A program made the translations under genes and the position numbers. Of a DNA stretch of 64,000 bases, positions 9,073 to 17,920 are shown piece by piece. The DNA comes from an uncultured Aquimarina sp. GTDB lineage: Bacteria; Bacteroidota; Bacteroidia; Flavobacteriales; Flavobacteriaceae. Each line of letters begins with the position of its first letter. Positions within the stretch are counted from its first letter, which is position 1. The stretch lies in NCBI GenBank assembly GCA_947503835.1, contig CANNFM010000013.1:62001-126000 (forward strand), given 5' to 3'. The notes under the pieces were generated by a model, which saw only the letters and a list, made by a program, of their open reading frames with translations, made no database searches and had not been told where the DNA came from.

Positions 9073-9921
9073 CTAAATAGTGTCAAACCATTTTAAGGTT
9101 TTTATCCAAAGAGGATCTTTAAGCTTTCGACTAAAAAAACCAAAATGACCAATTTTATGAGTAGGAACCGAAGCTAATTTGATCATTTCTAATTCTTTGT
9201 CTGATTTTTCGAATAAATCATGTATCCTTTTGATGGCTTTTTCTGTTCCGATGGGATCATCTTCAATCCCTAGAGTTAATAATTTGGCTGTACAATCATC
9301 GTAAAAGAATTGCATTCCAGTAGCTTCCATCTGTATTTTCATATCTGTTTGCTTTCTCCTGGTGTGCCATTGATCAATAACTCCTTTTGGTATATCTTCA
9401 AGCATTCCGAGGCTTTTTCCAGGGAAATAACCATACAATTTTGTGATCATCGGAAAAACAATATGCCATAAAAAGTAAATTTTGGTTTTCTGGTCTTTTG
9501 ACCAATCTTTATAATATGCAGTTTGCGCAGCAATATTTATAATGCCACTAATCTCATTGTTTCTTTCCGTCATTCCGATAATAGTACCTCCGATACTATG
9601 ACCAAGGGTAACAATTTTATGATCCGGGAACTCTTTTTTTGCAAAGTTAATTACTCCAGAAAAATCCTTTTGACCCCACTCGGTAAAAGAAGCTTTGAAA
9701 CCTCGAAGTTTTTTGGGTCTGGAACTGGCTATTCCTCTATAATCATAGGTAATGACCTGATAACCATTCTCGGCCATAAAGGTGGCATAGTGATGATATA
9801 GTTTTTTATCAACGGCCGTAGCCGAATTGACTATTAATACCTTCTTTTTATTAATCGATCCATTTTGTTGGTATACGATACTGGATAAAGAATAGCCATC
9901 GATAGTTGGGATTTGTATCAT
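9073..9921 (-). CDS. Alpha/beta hydrolase
   Basis: A 282-residue alpha/beta hydrolase. The nucleophile elbow GHSIGG contains the catalytic Ser (about residue 109), and a C-terminal THKIGHFGFF segment offers the catalytic His. The N-terminal VYQQNG...VLIVNSATAVDK block, with YDYRGIASS after it, is typical of predicted esterases / serine aminopeptidase-like hydrolases in Flavobacteriia. There is no signal peptide. It overlaps the stop of the upstream epimerase gene by 4 bp (ATGA), so the two are co-translated. Confidence 0.8.
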   Translation of the reverse strand: MIQIPTIDGYSLSSIVYQQNGSINKKKVLIVNSATAVDKKLYHHYATFMAENGYQVITYDYRGIASSRPKKLRGFKASFTEWGQKDFSGVINFAKKEFPDHKIVTLGHSIGGTIIGMTERNNEISGIINIAAQTAYYKDWSKDQKTKIYFLWHIVFPMITKLYGYFPGKSLGMLEDIPKGVIDQWHTRRKQTDMKIQMEATGMQFFYDDCTAKLLTLGIEDDPIGTEKAIKRIHDLFEKSDKELEMIKLASVPTHKIGHFGFFSRKLKDPLWIKTLKWFDTI

Positions 9922-10919
9922 ATATCTGTGATGTAATTATTTTGCTTAAACCATTCTATAGTTCTTTTGATGGTTTCATGTATTGATGTTTTGGGTTCAT
10001 ACCCTAATTCATTTTTAGCCTTGTCACCATTCAAAAATTGTCCGGCAGACATTACAGCTATGGCAGTATCATTGAGTAGAGGTACTTCTCCTCCGAACAG
10101 TTTATATTTTGTCATTTTAATTTTGGAAACTAGTTTTGCTAATCCCAAAGGAACTTCTTTTGGCATTTTGTCGATACCCGCAATAGCAATAATTTTTTGT
10201 AGTAAATCTTCCATAGCAATGTTCTCTCCTGTAATAAGATAACGATCACCAATATTACCATGTAAACATGCAGATAATAGACCTCTGGCTGCATCGCCTG
10301 CATATACTACATTTCTGTTTCCATTAACATACCCTGGTAAGGTTTGATTTACGGTGTTGGTGATAATACGCCCTGTTGATGGGCCGAAATCATATTCTCC
10401 AAAAGTCATTGATGGTATACCAATTACTATCGGGATTCCTTTTTTTCCGGCTTCCTGAGCCATTTTATCCATCATCCATTTTACTTGCACATAGGCAGAG
10501 GTACTTTTTGGACTAGCTACATAATTTTCATCCTCATTAGCAATGCCATTTTTAGCTTTTGGAATAGCGATAGATCCACCAAGATAAAGCGCTTTTTTAA
10601 TGCCACTTTCTCTAACGGCATCGATAAAATTGTTCATTTGGTGTCTAGCTACTTTGATTTCGTCTTTAAGTGATTTAGGAACGGTAGGGTAATAGGCACC
10701 ACAATTTAAAACATAGTCCAGATCCTTAAAGGATTCGATTAGACTTTCTCTATTATTTAGATCTGCAATACTACTTAGATATTTCAAGTCACTAATCGAA
10801 GATAGATCTGAAGTTGGCCTATGAATAGCTGTCAAGGTGTTTTCTGGATCGCTCTGAATACATTTGGCGACATGATGACCTAACATCCCTGTAGCTCCTA
10901 TAACTCCGATTTTTTTCAT
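9918..10919 (-). CDS. NAD-dependent epimerase/dehydratase (extended SDR)
   Basis: A 333-residue extended short-chain dehydrogenase/reductase. The N-terminal dinucleotide-binding motif GATGMLGHHVA is at residues 8-18 and the catalytic YVQVK (YxxxK) near residues 142-146. The domain order and length match NAD-dependent epimerase/dehydratases, including dihydroflavonol-4-reductase-like members. It is co-translated with the alpha/beta hydrolase, so both may act on one small-molecule substrate (inference). The substrate is unknown. Confidence 0.85.
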   Translation of the reverse strand: MKKIGVIGATGMLGHHVAKCIQSDPENTLTAIHRPTSDLSSISDLKYLSSIADLNNRESLIESFKDLDYVLNCGAYYPTVPKSLKDEIKVARHQMNNFIDAVRESGIKKALYLGGSIAIPKAKNGIANEDENYVASPKSTSAYVQVKWMMDKMAQEAGKKGIPIVIGIPSMTFGEYDFGPSTGRIITNTVNQTLPGYVNGNRNVVYAGDAARGLLSACLHGNIGDRYLITGENIAMEDLLQKIIAIAGIDKMPKEVPLGLAKLVSKIKMTKYKLFGGEVPLLNDTAIAVMSAGQFLNGDKAKNELGYEPKTSIHETIKRTIEWFKQNNYITDI

Positions 10920-10954
10920 ATTGTGTTTGGACTTTGATCTATCCTAGTAAAAGA

Positions 10955-10979
10955 CATAGCATCCGGATAGGATGCTATG
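10955..10979 (-). terminator. Hairpin downstream of the SRPBCC gene
   Basis: A perfect 10-bp stem (CATAGCATCC / GGATGCTATG) with a 5-nt loop lies just after the SRPBCC gene on the minus strand. The following T run is short, so it is a weak terminator or an RNA-processing hairpin. Confidence 0.5.
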
Positions 10980-11003
10980 ATGTATTACGAATAATTATAC
11001 GTT

Positions 11004-11624
11004 TTATTCTTGTTCTTGTTCTTCCTGTTCTTGTTGCTGTTGCAATTCAAGGGCTTTTTGTTTTTCTTCCTCTTGTTGTTTTTTATAACTCTCTTCGCAT
11101 AGTTGTTTAAGCTTTGATAAACCGTTACCCCATGTTTCACCCATTGATTCTTCCATATCGCTAAAGGCCATCATCAAATTAAACGGATACGGCATTTCGC
11201 TTTCAAAACCCCATGTGATTTTTGTTGCATCGGCTTCTTGAGCTAATTTTATATATCCTTTAGCTTCGCTTTCGTATGGAGCATGAAATTTTAAATCAGT
11301 CTCAAAAAGGTTAGGGGCTTCCATTTTGGCTATGGTTTGACTCCCTTTACCTACATCTTTAACTTCACTATCCCAACTTGCTGTGGCACCTATTTCTCCA
11401 TCGGTTCCTGTCATTTCTTTTTTCATGTTAGGATCAATGTCATTCCATGGGCTCCATTTATCTAAATCGTCTAAGCTGTTTACATTTTCCCAAGCTATTT
11501 CGATGGGAGTATTAACAGTGATAGATTTTTCGTAGACTAATTCTTTAGATACAAAAGCTGCAGCAATTAATGCAATTGCAATAACTACGACGAGTGCAAG
11601 TACTAATTTTTTTAAAACTTTCAT
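11004..11624 (-). CDS. Membrane-anchored SRPBCC (START-like) protein
   Basis: 206 residues from the ATG at 11624; the frame extends to a TTG further upstream, but the 14 extra residues are polar and would bury the signal anchor. Residues 1-25 form one hydrophobic segment, followed by the VYEKSITVNTPIEIAWENV strand typical of polyketide cyclase / SRPBCC domains, a ligand-binding helix-grip fold. The domain ends near residue 170. The last about 30 residues are a Gln/Glu-rich low-complexity tail (KQQEEEKQKALELQQQQ...). No ligand is known. It probably faces the periplasm. Confidence 0.7.
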   Translation of the reverse strand: MKVLKKLVLALVVVIAIALIAAAFVSKELVYEKSITVNTPIEIAWENVNSLDDLDKWSPWNDIDPNMKKEMTGTDGEIGATASWDSEVKDVGKGSQTIAKMEAPNLFETDLKFHAPYESEAKGYIKLAQEADATKITWGFESEMPYPFNLMMAFSDMEESMGETWGNGLSKLKQLCEESYKKQQEEEKQKALELQQQQEQEEQEQE

Positions 11625-11769
11625 AAGGTTATTGTTTATTTGGTTGTTTACTGTGTTTTTAACCAAAAATTACTTTTGGTTTGTAGTAAATTTATTGATT
11701 TTTCTTACATTTTTCAAATTTGGTAACCATAAGTGTATTATTTAGCAATGAGTTATGGGTTGTAATTCA

Positions 11770-11803
11770 AAAAAAAGTCCAATCACTTTGGTGATTGGAC
11801 TTT
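11770..11803 (-). terminator. Terminator after the outer-membrane protein gene
   Basis: The stem AAAGTCCAATCAC / GTGATTGGACTTT with loop TTTG is followed on the minus strand by a run of T (A run at 11769-11775). It lies 30 bp after the stop of the outer-membrane protein gene. Confidence 0.85.
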
Positions 11804-11832
11804 GATAGATCTTAATTTAGAAAATATTGTTT

Positions 11833-13098
11833 TTAGAAAATACTGTATCCCAGAATAACCGAAGTAATTGGATATTTTACTTCGCGATTAACAAAGCGAC
11901 TTAGCAAATCTCTATTGGTATTGTATCTAAATTCTATACTGTATTTACTTTTGTAGTTATATCCAATACCCAACCCAATGTTACCTTTGCTTGTGATTTC
12001 TATATTTTCTTCTGCAACAGAACTCCTACCTGTAAGATTATTAGTGATAGTTTCTTTTATATCAATTTCTGAATTTAAGTTGATATCTATGACATATGCT
12101 CCCGATATAAATATACTAGAGGAGTTGTTAATAAACATATAGTGCCTTAAACCAATAGGTAATTCTATTGATTTATAATCAATCTTCGCACTTAATACTC
12201 TGCTATTACCAGAAAAAGATTGATTTTGTAGTACTATTTCTGCATCAGATTGAAAATATTGGTATGTAGGTTCTATAAACAGCCCCCATTTTCCTTTGTT
12301 GAAAGGTAAAATATACTCTGCTTCTATACCCAGGCTAAAGTTTTGTTGGCTCCCAAAATCGTAGACTCTTAAAGTTGAGTTTTGTTCTTCAAATTTAAGA
12401 GAAGCAATATTCATTCGGGGTCGTATCGTTAGATTAAAAGAGTCTTCATTTTGATTTTTGTCAAAAACAACTGTTTCAGCATCCGGATTACTGCAGGTAT
12501 TGTAATCAACAAATAGGTTTATCAATTGACTTTTATAATATTTAAGAGCTTCTATTTTCTTAAGCGATATGTTATCACACTTTAGAGCATTCAATAGTTG
12601 TTGTTTATACCTCGTGTTTTTTCCTATTTCACTTGGTGATACCTTATAACTTTTGTAAATCAATTGCTCAATAGGTTTGTCTTCTGTTTTAAAGAAAAAC
12701 TTTCGCAAAGTCTTATCTTGGTATAGATACAAATTAGCTTTTCCTTCAACCAATACTTTTAAAAAAACTGTTGCTATTTGAAATTCTGGATTTCGACCTG
12801 TACTTAAGTTATTTATTTCTTCTGACGATTTATCTATATTGACTTGATGTTTCTGGTATTTAGACACACCAATGATTCCAAACTCTTTAATAGTTCTTAT
12901 GGTTTCGGTTTTTGATTCAGAGTCTTCAGAAGTTTTATATTCGAATTGAGTTGGATTGTTTTTCCAATCTGTATTTTTAATTAAGCATTCAACTTTTTCT
13001 CCTGCATTGGTTATAAAATAACCGTTTTCAAATTTAATTTGGGCTTGTCCAGTTAGACCTATTAAAAGTAATAATGCAATCAGTATTTGTTTGTTCAT
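11833..13098 (-). CDS. Outer-membrane beta-barrel protein (PorT-like)
   Basis: 421 residues from the ATG at 13098. The first about 20 residues are a signal peptide (hydrophobic core then GQAQ). The N-terminal half resembles a flavobacterial domain of unknown function with a GYFITNAGEKVECLIKN motif. The C-terminal about 200 residues have alternating hydrophobic/aromatic strands ending VILGYSIF, with a terminal aromatic residue as in outer-membrane barrels. Function unknown; similar proteins are often labelled 'PorT family' or 'outer membrane beta-barrel'. It has a terminator immediately downstream. Confidence 0.65.
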   Translation of the reverse strand: MNKQILIALLLLIGLTGQAQIKFENGYFITNAGEKVECLIKNTDWKNNPTQFEYKTSEDSESKTETIRTIKEFGIIGVSKYQKHQVNIDKSSEEINNLSTGRNPEFQIATVFLKVLVEGKANLYLYQDKTLRKFFFKTEDKPIEQLIYKSYKVSPSEIGKNTRYKQQLLNALKCDNISLKKIEALKYYKSQLINLFVDYNTCSNPDAETVVFDKNQNEDSFNLTIRPRMNIASLKFEEQNSTLRVYDFGSQQNFSLGIEAEYILPFNKGKWGLFIEPTYQYFQSDAEIVLQNQSFSGNSRVLSAKIDYKSIELPIGLRHYMFINNSSSIFISGAYVIDINLNSEIDIKETITNNLTGRSSVAEENIEITSKGNIGLGIGYNYKSKYSIEFRYNTNRDLLSRFVNREVKYPITSVILGYSIF

Positions 13099-13142
13099 TA
13101 GTTTTGGTATATAAAATTTAGTGTTCTTATTTTGTGGCAAAG

Positions 13143-13177
13143 CAAAAAAAAACCAGTCTCAAAAAATGAAACTGGAT
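13143..13177 (-). terminator. Terminator after dnaN
   Basis: Read on the minus strand, CCAGTTTCA pairs with TGAGACTGG (one G-U wobble) across a T-rich loop, then nine T residues follow. It sits about 25 bp after the dnaN stop. Confidence 0.75.
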
Positions 13178-13199
13178 GTTTTTTTATGAAAATATATTC

Positions 13200-14318
13200 T
13201 TAATTATTCAACATCACTGGCATGACAAGCATGGTAACATGTTCTCCTTCGTCTAATCCATCAACAGGAGTAAGGATTCCTGCTCTGTTTGGCAAGGACA
13301 TTTCTAATTGTACATCATCTGCATTAAGATTATTAAGCATTTCGCTTAAGAAACGAGAATTAAATCCAATCTGCATGTCATCTCCTTGGTAATCACAGGT
13401 TAATCGTTCTTCTGCTTTGTTAGAATAATCGATGTCTTCTGCAGATACATTTAATTCTGCACCCGCAATTTTTAAACGAATCTGGTGTGTTGTTTTATTA
13501 GAGAAAATAGATACTCTTCGTACAGAATTTAAAAATTGAGTACGCGTAATGCTTAATTTATTTGGGTTCTCTTTAGGGATAACCGCTTCATAATTTGGAT
13601 ACTTACCATCGATCAATCTACAAATCAATTGAGTGTCATCGAAAGAAAACTTAGCGTTAGATTCATTATACTCAATCAAGACTTCGCTATCACTTCCTGC
13701 CAAAATACCTTTAAGTAAATTAAGAGGTTTCTTTGGCATAATAAATTCTGCAGCTTGCGAAGCTTTTACATCTTCACGTGTGTATTTTACTAACTTATGT
13801 GCATCTGTTGCTACAAAAGTAAGTCCTTCTGTAGAGAACTGAAAAAAGACTCCGCTCATTACAGGTCTTAAATCATCATTACCAGTGGCAAAAATAGTTT
13901 TACTAACTGCTGTAGCCAGTATATCACCTAATAGTGTTGTAGCACTTGGGTCCTCTAATTCTACGGCTTTCGGAAACTCTTCTCCGTCTGCATATGCCAA
14001 TGCATATTTACCATGATTAGAGCTAATTTCTACAGTATTGTTATCTCCTGAAACAAAAGTTAAGGGTTGCTCTGGAAAAGTTTTTAACGTTTCAAGTAAT
14101 AATTTAGCGGGTACAGCTATTGTGCCTTGATCAGAAGATTCTACCTCTAATTTTGCAGACATTGTAGTCTCAAGATCTGATGCAGAAACGGTTAAAGAGT
14201 TGTTATCTAATTCGAATAGAAAGTTATCTAAAATTGGCAAGGTGTTGCTATTGTTAATTACCCCTCCTAATACTTGTAATTGCTTTAATAAGTATGAACT
14301 GGATACTATAAACTTCAT
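13200..14318 (-). CDS. dnaN: DNA polymerase III beta subunit (sliding clamp)
   Basis: A 372-residue sliding clamp, the usual length for bacterial DnaN. Three consecutive clamp domains are recognisable. The first starts MKFIVSSSYLLKQLQVLGGVI, the central one has FATGNDDLRPVMSGVFF, and the C-terminus ends with the VTMLVMPVMLNN motif. The homodimer encircles DNA and tethers the replicative polymerase. It is not next to dnaA, which is common in Bacteroidota. On the minus strand upstream, TATATTTG (14442-14449) fits the -7 element, but the nearest TTG is 27 bp away, so the promoter is only tentative. Confidence 0.97.
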   Translation of the reverse strand: MKFIVSSSYLLKQLQVLGGVINNSNTLPILDNFLFELDNNSLTVSASDLETTMSAKLEVESSDQGTIAVPAKLLLETLKTFPEQPLTFVSGDNNTVEISSNHGKYALAYADGEEFPKAVELEDPSATTLLGDILATAVSKTIFATGNDDLRPVMSGVFFQFSTEGLTFVATDAHKLVKYTREDVKASQAAEFIMPKKPLNLLKGILAGSDSEVLIEYNESNAKFSFDDTQLICRLIDGKYPNYEAVIPKENPNKLSITRTQFLNSVRRVSIFSNKTTHQIRLKIAGAELNVSAEDIDYSNKAEERLTCDYQGDDMQIGFNSRFLSEMLNNLNADDVQLEMSLPNRAGILTPVDGLDEGEHVTMLVMPVMLNN

Positions 14319-14530
14319 CTGTTTTTCTTTATTGTTTATTAGTTGTCAGATGAAATTCGCCTCAATATACTGGAGTTAAACGTTACCAGAACCATATTGG
14401 CTCATTTCATAAGTGTGTGACTATTTTTGTACAGTTTTACGCAAATATAATTGTAATCTACTAGGATTACAGTATTCAAAAAACCATAGTTATTAACAAA
14501 CCTGTAGGAGTTATTGACTATCTTCAGTAT

Positions 14531-14567
14531 TTACGAATTGAGAATTACGAATTACGAATTATGATTT
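14531..14567. repeat. TACGAATT-type simple repeat
   Basis: Tandem ACGAATT/ATTACG units (ACGAATTGAGAATTACGAAT and continuation) lie between dnaN and the DinB-like gene. A similar tract occurs inside the cobalamin riboswitch (21648-21690), and a related ATTTATG/ATTTACG tract lies upstream of purB (29231-29275). Confidence 0.6.
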
Positions 14568-15137
14568 GGGGTCGTCGTCCATAAGTTTATCAGTGTAATG
14601 TGCTTTATGTTTGGGTGCAGAAAAACGTTCTTTGTTGTATACAGATGATTTTCCTTTAGGGATTGATAAGCTTTGCCATTGCTCGCTTTTAATCATTTTT
14701 CCTATAAAAACGATTTGCCCAATATGATAAGAGTAGTGCGCTAATTGTCTATTGATTGCTTCGGTAATTGTATGTTCGATATTTCGAATATACACAGGTT
14801 GGTCAAAATTGGTTGTATTAATACTCTCCAAAGCTTCAAATAGGCATTGCCACCCATCGTTCCATTTCGACATAAGCTCATCTTTTGTTTTTATATCATT
14901 ATCAAACTCTGCATCACGTTCTCGCCATTCTTTTTCACCATCTGTGGTTAAAAAATCGGTCCAACGAGATTTCATATTGCCCCAGAGGTGTTTTGTAATA
15001 ATTGCAATGCTATTACTATCCTGATGATATTGCCAAAACAAATGTTCTTCAGAGAGTTGGTTCATGGTCTTTTCTCCCAAGGATTTGTAGTAGTTAAATT
15101 GCTTTTTTATTCCATCGAGATATTCTGATGCATTCAT
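14559..15137 (-). CDS. DinB-like / DUF1572 family protein
   Basis: A 192-residue helical protein of the DinB/YfiT four-helix-bundle superfamily, matching the DUF1572 type. It has HLWGNMKSRWTDFL in the N-terminal half and the conserved INRQLAHYSYHIGQIVFIGKMI segment, which supplies the metal-binding His residues, near 130-150. Related proteins include metal-dependent thiol transferases, but this subgroup is uncharacterised. Its C-terminal end runs into the TACGAATT simple repeat, so the last few residues could be repeat-derived. Confidence 0.75.
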   Translation of the reverse strand: MNASEYLDGIKKQFNYYKSLGEKTMNQLSEEHLFWQYHQDSNSIAIITKHLWGNMKSRWTDFLTTDGEKEWRERDAEFDNDIKTKDELMSKWNDGWQCLFEALESINTTNFDQPVYIRNIEHTITEAINRQLAHYSYHIGQIVFIGKMIKSEQWQSLSIPKGKSSVYNKERFSAPKHKAHYTDKLMDDDPKS

Positions 15138-15211
15138 AGATATGTGCTTTTCTTTAAAGATACTTAATTTCTATAGGTTTATTTTAATTTGAAAGCCATG
15201 CTTTTGTTACG

Positions 15212-15455
15212 AAACCTTGCTGCAGACTGCAGGGCACTTTTGTCAATACAACAAAACCTTGCTGTGCAACGCAGGACACTTTTGTCAATACAACAAAACC
15301 TTGCTGTGTAACGCAGGACACTTTCGTTAGTAAAACAAAACCTTCCTGCGTAGCGCAGGATGTTTTCTCAATACGACGAAACCTTCCTGCACCACGCAGG
15401 ACGTTTTCGTTACTTCAATGAAACCTTCCTGCATGATGCAGGACATTTTCGTTAA
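15212..15455. repeat. Six tandem 42-bp repeats with conserved hairpins
   Basis: Units begin with AAACCTT at 15212, 15254, 15296, 15338, 15379 and 15421: period 42, with one 41-bp unit. Each carries CTG..-NNN-..CAG that folds into a 5-7-bp stem with a 3-nt loop, for example TCCTGCG-TAG-CGCAGGA and TCCTGCA-TGA-TGCAGGA. Stem bases change in compensating pairs between copies. The array fills most of the 432-bp gap between the DinB-like gene and the BtuC gene; the rest of the gap (15456-15569) shows nothing I recognise. Confidence 0.9.
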
Positions 15456-15569
15456 AGATTTTTTGGCAAAGCATGCCACAAGCATGAATGTATTCTATAG
15501 TAACATTCGTGAATTGGTGTTTTGTTCTATTAATAATCCTCCCGGACTTAACTTTAATAAACGAAGAAT

Positions 15570-16601
15570 CTAGAATAGCATTTTTCGTTTGCGAACCAAT
15601 AACCAGATAACAACTGGTGCTCCTATTAGTGATGTAATGGCATTAATGGGCAAAGTATACTCGCTTGAAGGTAATTGAGCGATGCTATCACATACCAACA
15701 TGATAATACTGCCAATTAATACTACGGCTGGGATTAATGTTTTGTGGTCTGAAGTATGAAATAATTGTCGGGTGAGATGGGGCACCGCCAACCCAATAAA
15801 GGCAATAGGTCCTGCAAATGCAGTAACACTACCGGCAAGAAGTCCTGTAGCAATAATAATAAGAAAACGGTTCATTTTGATATTAAGTCCAAGACTACGG
15901 GCATAGTTTTCTCCCAGAAGTAAGGTGTTTAGTGGTTTGATCGAAACGATAGTTAAAAGCATGCCCAGTGCCGATATACAAAAAAAGATAAGTACATCAT
16001 ACCATGATAGATTTCCCAGGCTTCCGAAGCCCCAAAAGATGTATTGTTGTAATTGATCTGCCGGAGCAAAGTAAGAAAGTACACTTACAATAGCTGCGGT
16101 GATACTACCAAACATAAGACCTATAATAAGAATTGCCATGGTATCCCGTACTTTAATAGAGACAATCATAACGGCTAATAAAACAATAACACTTCCTAAA
16201 CTTGCAGCCATCACTAACCCCCATTTTGAAACTAAAAAACCAGAGAATGCAGCTCCGGCAAAAGAGCTTCCCAATATTAATAGTGCAACACCAAGACTTG
16301 CTCCAGAGCTAATCCCTAGTACAAAAGGTCCTGCCAAAGGGTTTCTAAATAGGGTTTGCATTAATAGTCCCGAAATCCCTAGGCCGCTCCCTACAATAAT
16401 TGCTGTAAGTGCCTTGGGTAATCTATAATCTATGATAATATGTCTCCAGGATTCTTTTTCTACAGCACCGCCAACCAGGCTACTTAGAGTGTCTAGCCAC
16501 GGAATAAAGACAGAGCCTAAGCTGATATTTGCGATAAAACAAATCAGCAAAAGCACAGCGATACCTATAAAAACCTTCTTATATGATTTAGTTGGGGTCA
16601 A
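15570..16601 (-). CDS. btuC: FecCD/BtuC-family ABC transporter permease (cobalamin uptake)
   Basis: A 343-residue inner-membrane permease with about ten predicted membrane helices and FecCD/BtuC hallmarks: an LPKALTAIIVGSGLGISG segment near residue 55, NPLAGPFVLGISSGASLG near 90, and FAGPIAFIGLAVPHLTRQL near 265. It dimerises to move corrinoid delivered by BtuF. The only start codon at the expected place is TTG, one base after the BtuF stop, implying translational coupling. Cobalamin as substrate is inferred from the surrounding cob genes and riboswitch-controlled receptor; FecCD permeases also carry iron-siderophores. The ATPase (BtuD) is not in the window. Confidence 0.85.
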   Translation of the reverse strand: MTPTKSYKKVFIGIAVLLLICFIANISLGSVFIPWLDTLSSLVGGAVEKESWRHIIIDYRLPKALTAIIVGSGLGISGLLMQTLFRNPLAGPFVLGISSGASLGVALLILGSSFAGAAFSGFLVSKWGLVMAASLGSVIVLLAVMIVSIKVRDTMAILIIGLMFGSITAAIVSVLSYFAPADQLQQYIFWGFGSLGNLSWYDVLIFFCISALGMLLTIVSIKPLNTLLLGENYARSLGLNIKMNRFLIIIATGLLAGSVTAFAGPIAFIGLAVPHLTRQLFHTSDHKTLIPAVVLIGSIIMLVCDSIAQLPSSEYTLPINAITSLIGAPVVIWLLVRKRKMLF

Positions 16602-17741
16602 TTAATTAAGTTTTTCGAAAAAATAAGGTTCGTAATTGGTTAATAATTCGGGGTGCGCAATTTGGATAATGTCTTTAAGAATAAGATCCGGACGCATTGG
16701 ACCTAATTCGTAATAAATCAATCCTCCTTTACTACCCATCTTTAATGTTGAAGAATATACGGTTTTATTTTTAAATGCATCAAATAAGATGTATTGATGA
16801 TTCTTTTCTTTGAGTGCAGAAAGCGATGTAGAGTTTCCTGATCCTATCCATAAATTGGCCTTTTGGGCTTTTTCTAAAACGCTTTCAAAACTTAGGGCTA
16901 AACTTCCCGTTTCTTTGTTGTCAGTCCAGAGATAAGTGGTGTTGGCATCTTTTAAAAATTTTGCAATAAAGCTATTGCCGCCAGGAACATGCCATACATC
17001 TTTAAACATATTACCAGACAAAACAGTTGGAGAATTAGTTGCGCCTTGGGCAAGGGTAGTAGCTTCGTTATAGTCTTTCTTTATATTTTGAAAAACATCT
17101 TCAGCTTTTGTTTCTGTGCCAAAAAATGCCGCTACGAATTTTATCCATTCTGCTCTGCCTAGTGGGTGTTCTTCCATCCATGAGCCATTCATCACCACTG
17201 GGATTCCTGTTTTTTGTATAAGATCGTAAGCTTTAGTGTCTCCGGTAGCAGAAAATCCAATAATTAGTTCGGGAGAAAGCTCCAGAACTACTTCTGTATT
17301 TAGATTGTATTCTTTACCAAGTTCTTTAATATCACCACTATCAATGAGTGCACGAGTTTTTTCTGAAGATATATAATCTGTATGCGGAAACCCGACTAAT
17401 TTTTGTTCGAGATTCATGTACTCTAGCATGGGTACATCTGTGGTCGACGTAACCACCACTCTTTCTACAGGAACTTCAATAAATACTGCGGTATTAGATT
17501 CAAAGGGCTTCTCTGTTCCTTTTGGGTGTAGGATATATGTCAATTCTTGTTTTGCATCTGGCCAGGGAGAAGTAACCTTGATTTTTTTATAGGTGTTATG
17601 ATTCTCTACAGTAAACCCTTTGGCATATTCAATGTTTTGAGGTGCCAGATACATTACTGTAAGCTGATCTGTATCCTTAGATTTTTTTTTGCAAGAACTA
17701 CTAATAAGAAGTAATGAAAAAATAATTAGAACGCTACGCAT
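16602..17741 (-). CDS. btuF: BtuF-like corrinoid-binding lipoprotein
   Basis: A 379-residue class III substrate-binding lipoprotein with lipobox SSSC at residues 14-17, placing it in the periplasm. Two lobes are recognisable: VERVVVTSTTDVPMLEYM (first lobe) and the GLIYYELGPMRPDLILKDI block near the C-terminus. It is longer than E. coli BtuF (about 266 residues), with an extra N-terminal about 70 residues. It precedes and is coupled to the permease gene. Specificity for cobalamin is inferred from the locus. Confidence 0.8.
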   Translation of the reverse strand: MRSVLIIFSLLLISSSCKKKSKDTDQLTVMYLAPQNIEYAKGFTVENHNTYKKIKVTSPWPDAKQELTYILHPKGTEKPFESNTAVFIEVPVERVVVTSTTDVPMLEYMNLEQKLVGFPHTDYISSEKTRALIDSGDIKELGKEYNLNTEVVLELSPELIIGFSATGDTKAYDLIQKTGIPVVMNGSWMEEHPLGRAEWIKFVAAFFGTETKAEDVFQNIKKDYNEATTLAQGATNSPTVLSGNMFKDVWHVPGGNSFIAKFLKDANTTYLWTDNKETGSLALSFESVLEKAQKANLWIGSGNSTSLSALKEKNHQYILFDAFKNKTVYSSTLKMGSKGGLIYYELGPMRPDLILKDIIQIAHPELLTNYEPYFFEKLN

Positions 17742-17920
17742 GAAAATATTGCTTTATATATTGATGATCAGGGTATCTATGAGCCTGATGTAATTTTATA
17801 GGACTATTGAGTGATTAAACTTAGATATTTTTTTGAGATTCCCGATAAAATTTAGCGTTAATTTGTGTTTTAAAATAAGTTAATTAAGAGTGAAGGTCGT
17901 GAATTCTACAATTATATCGT

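Noticed and set aside
9523..10242. Plus-strand frames opposite the alpha/beta hydrolase and epimerase genes
   Set aside because: They overlap well-supported minus-strand genes completely and show no domain.
15212..15455. CRISPR array
   Set aside because: The repeats are directly abutting with no unique spacers, and no cas genes are nearby.
15198..15573. A repeat protein encoded by the 42-bp array
   Set aside because: All frames are similar because 42 is a multiple of three, none has a good start codon and full length, one unit is 41 bp, and the stems covary, so a structured non-coding repeat is favoured.
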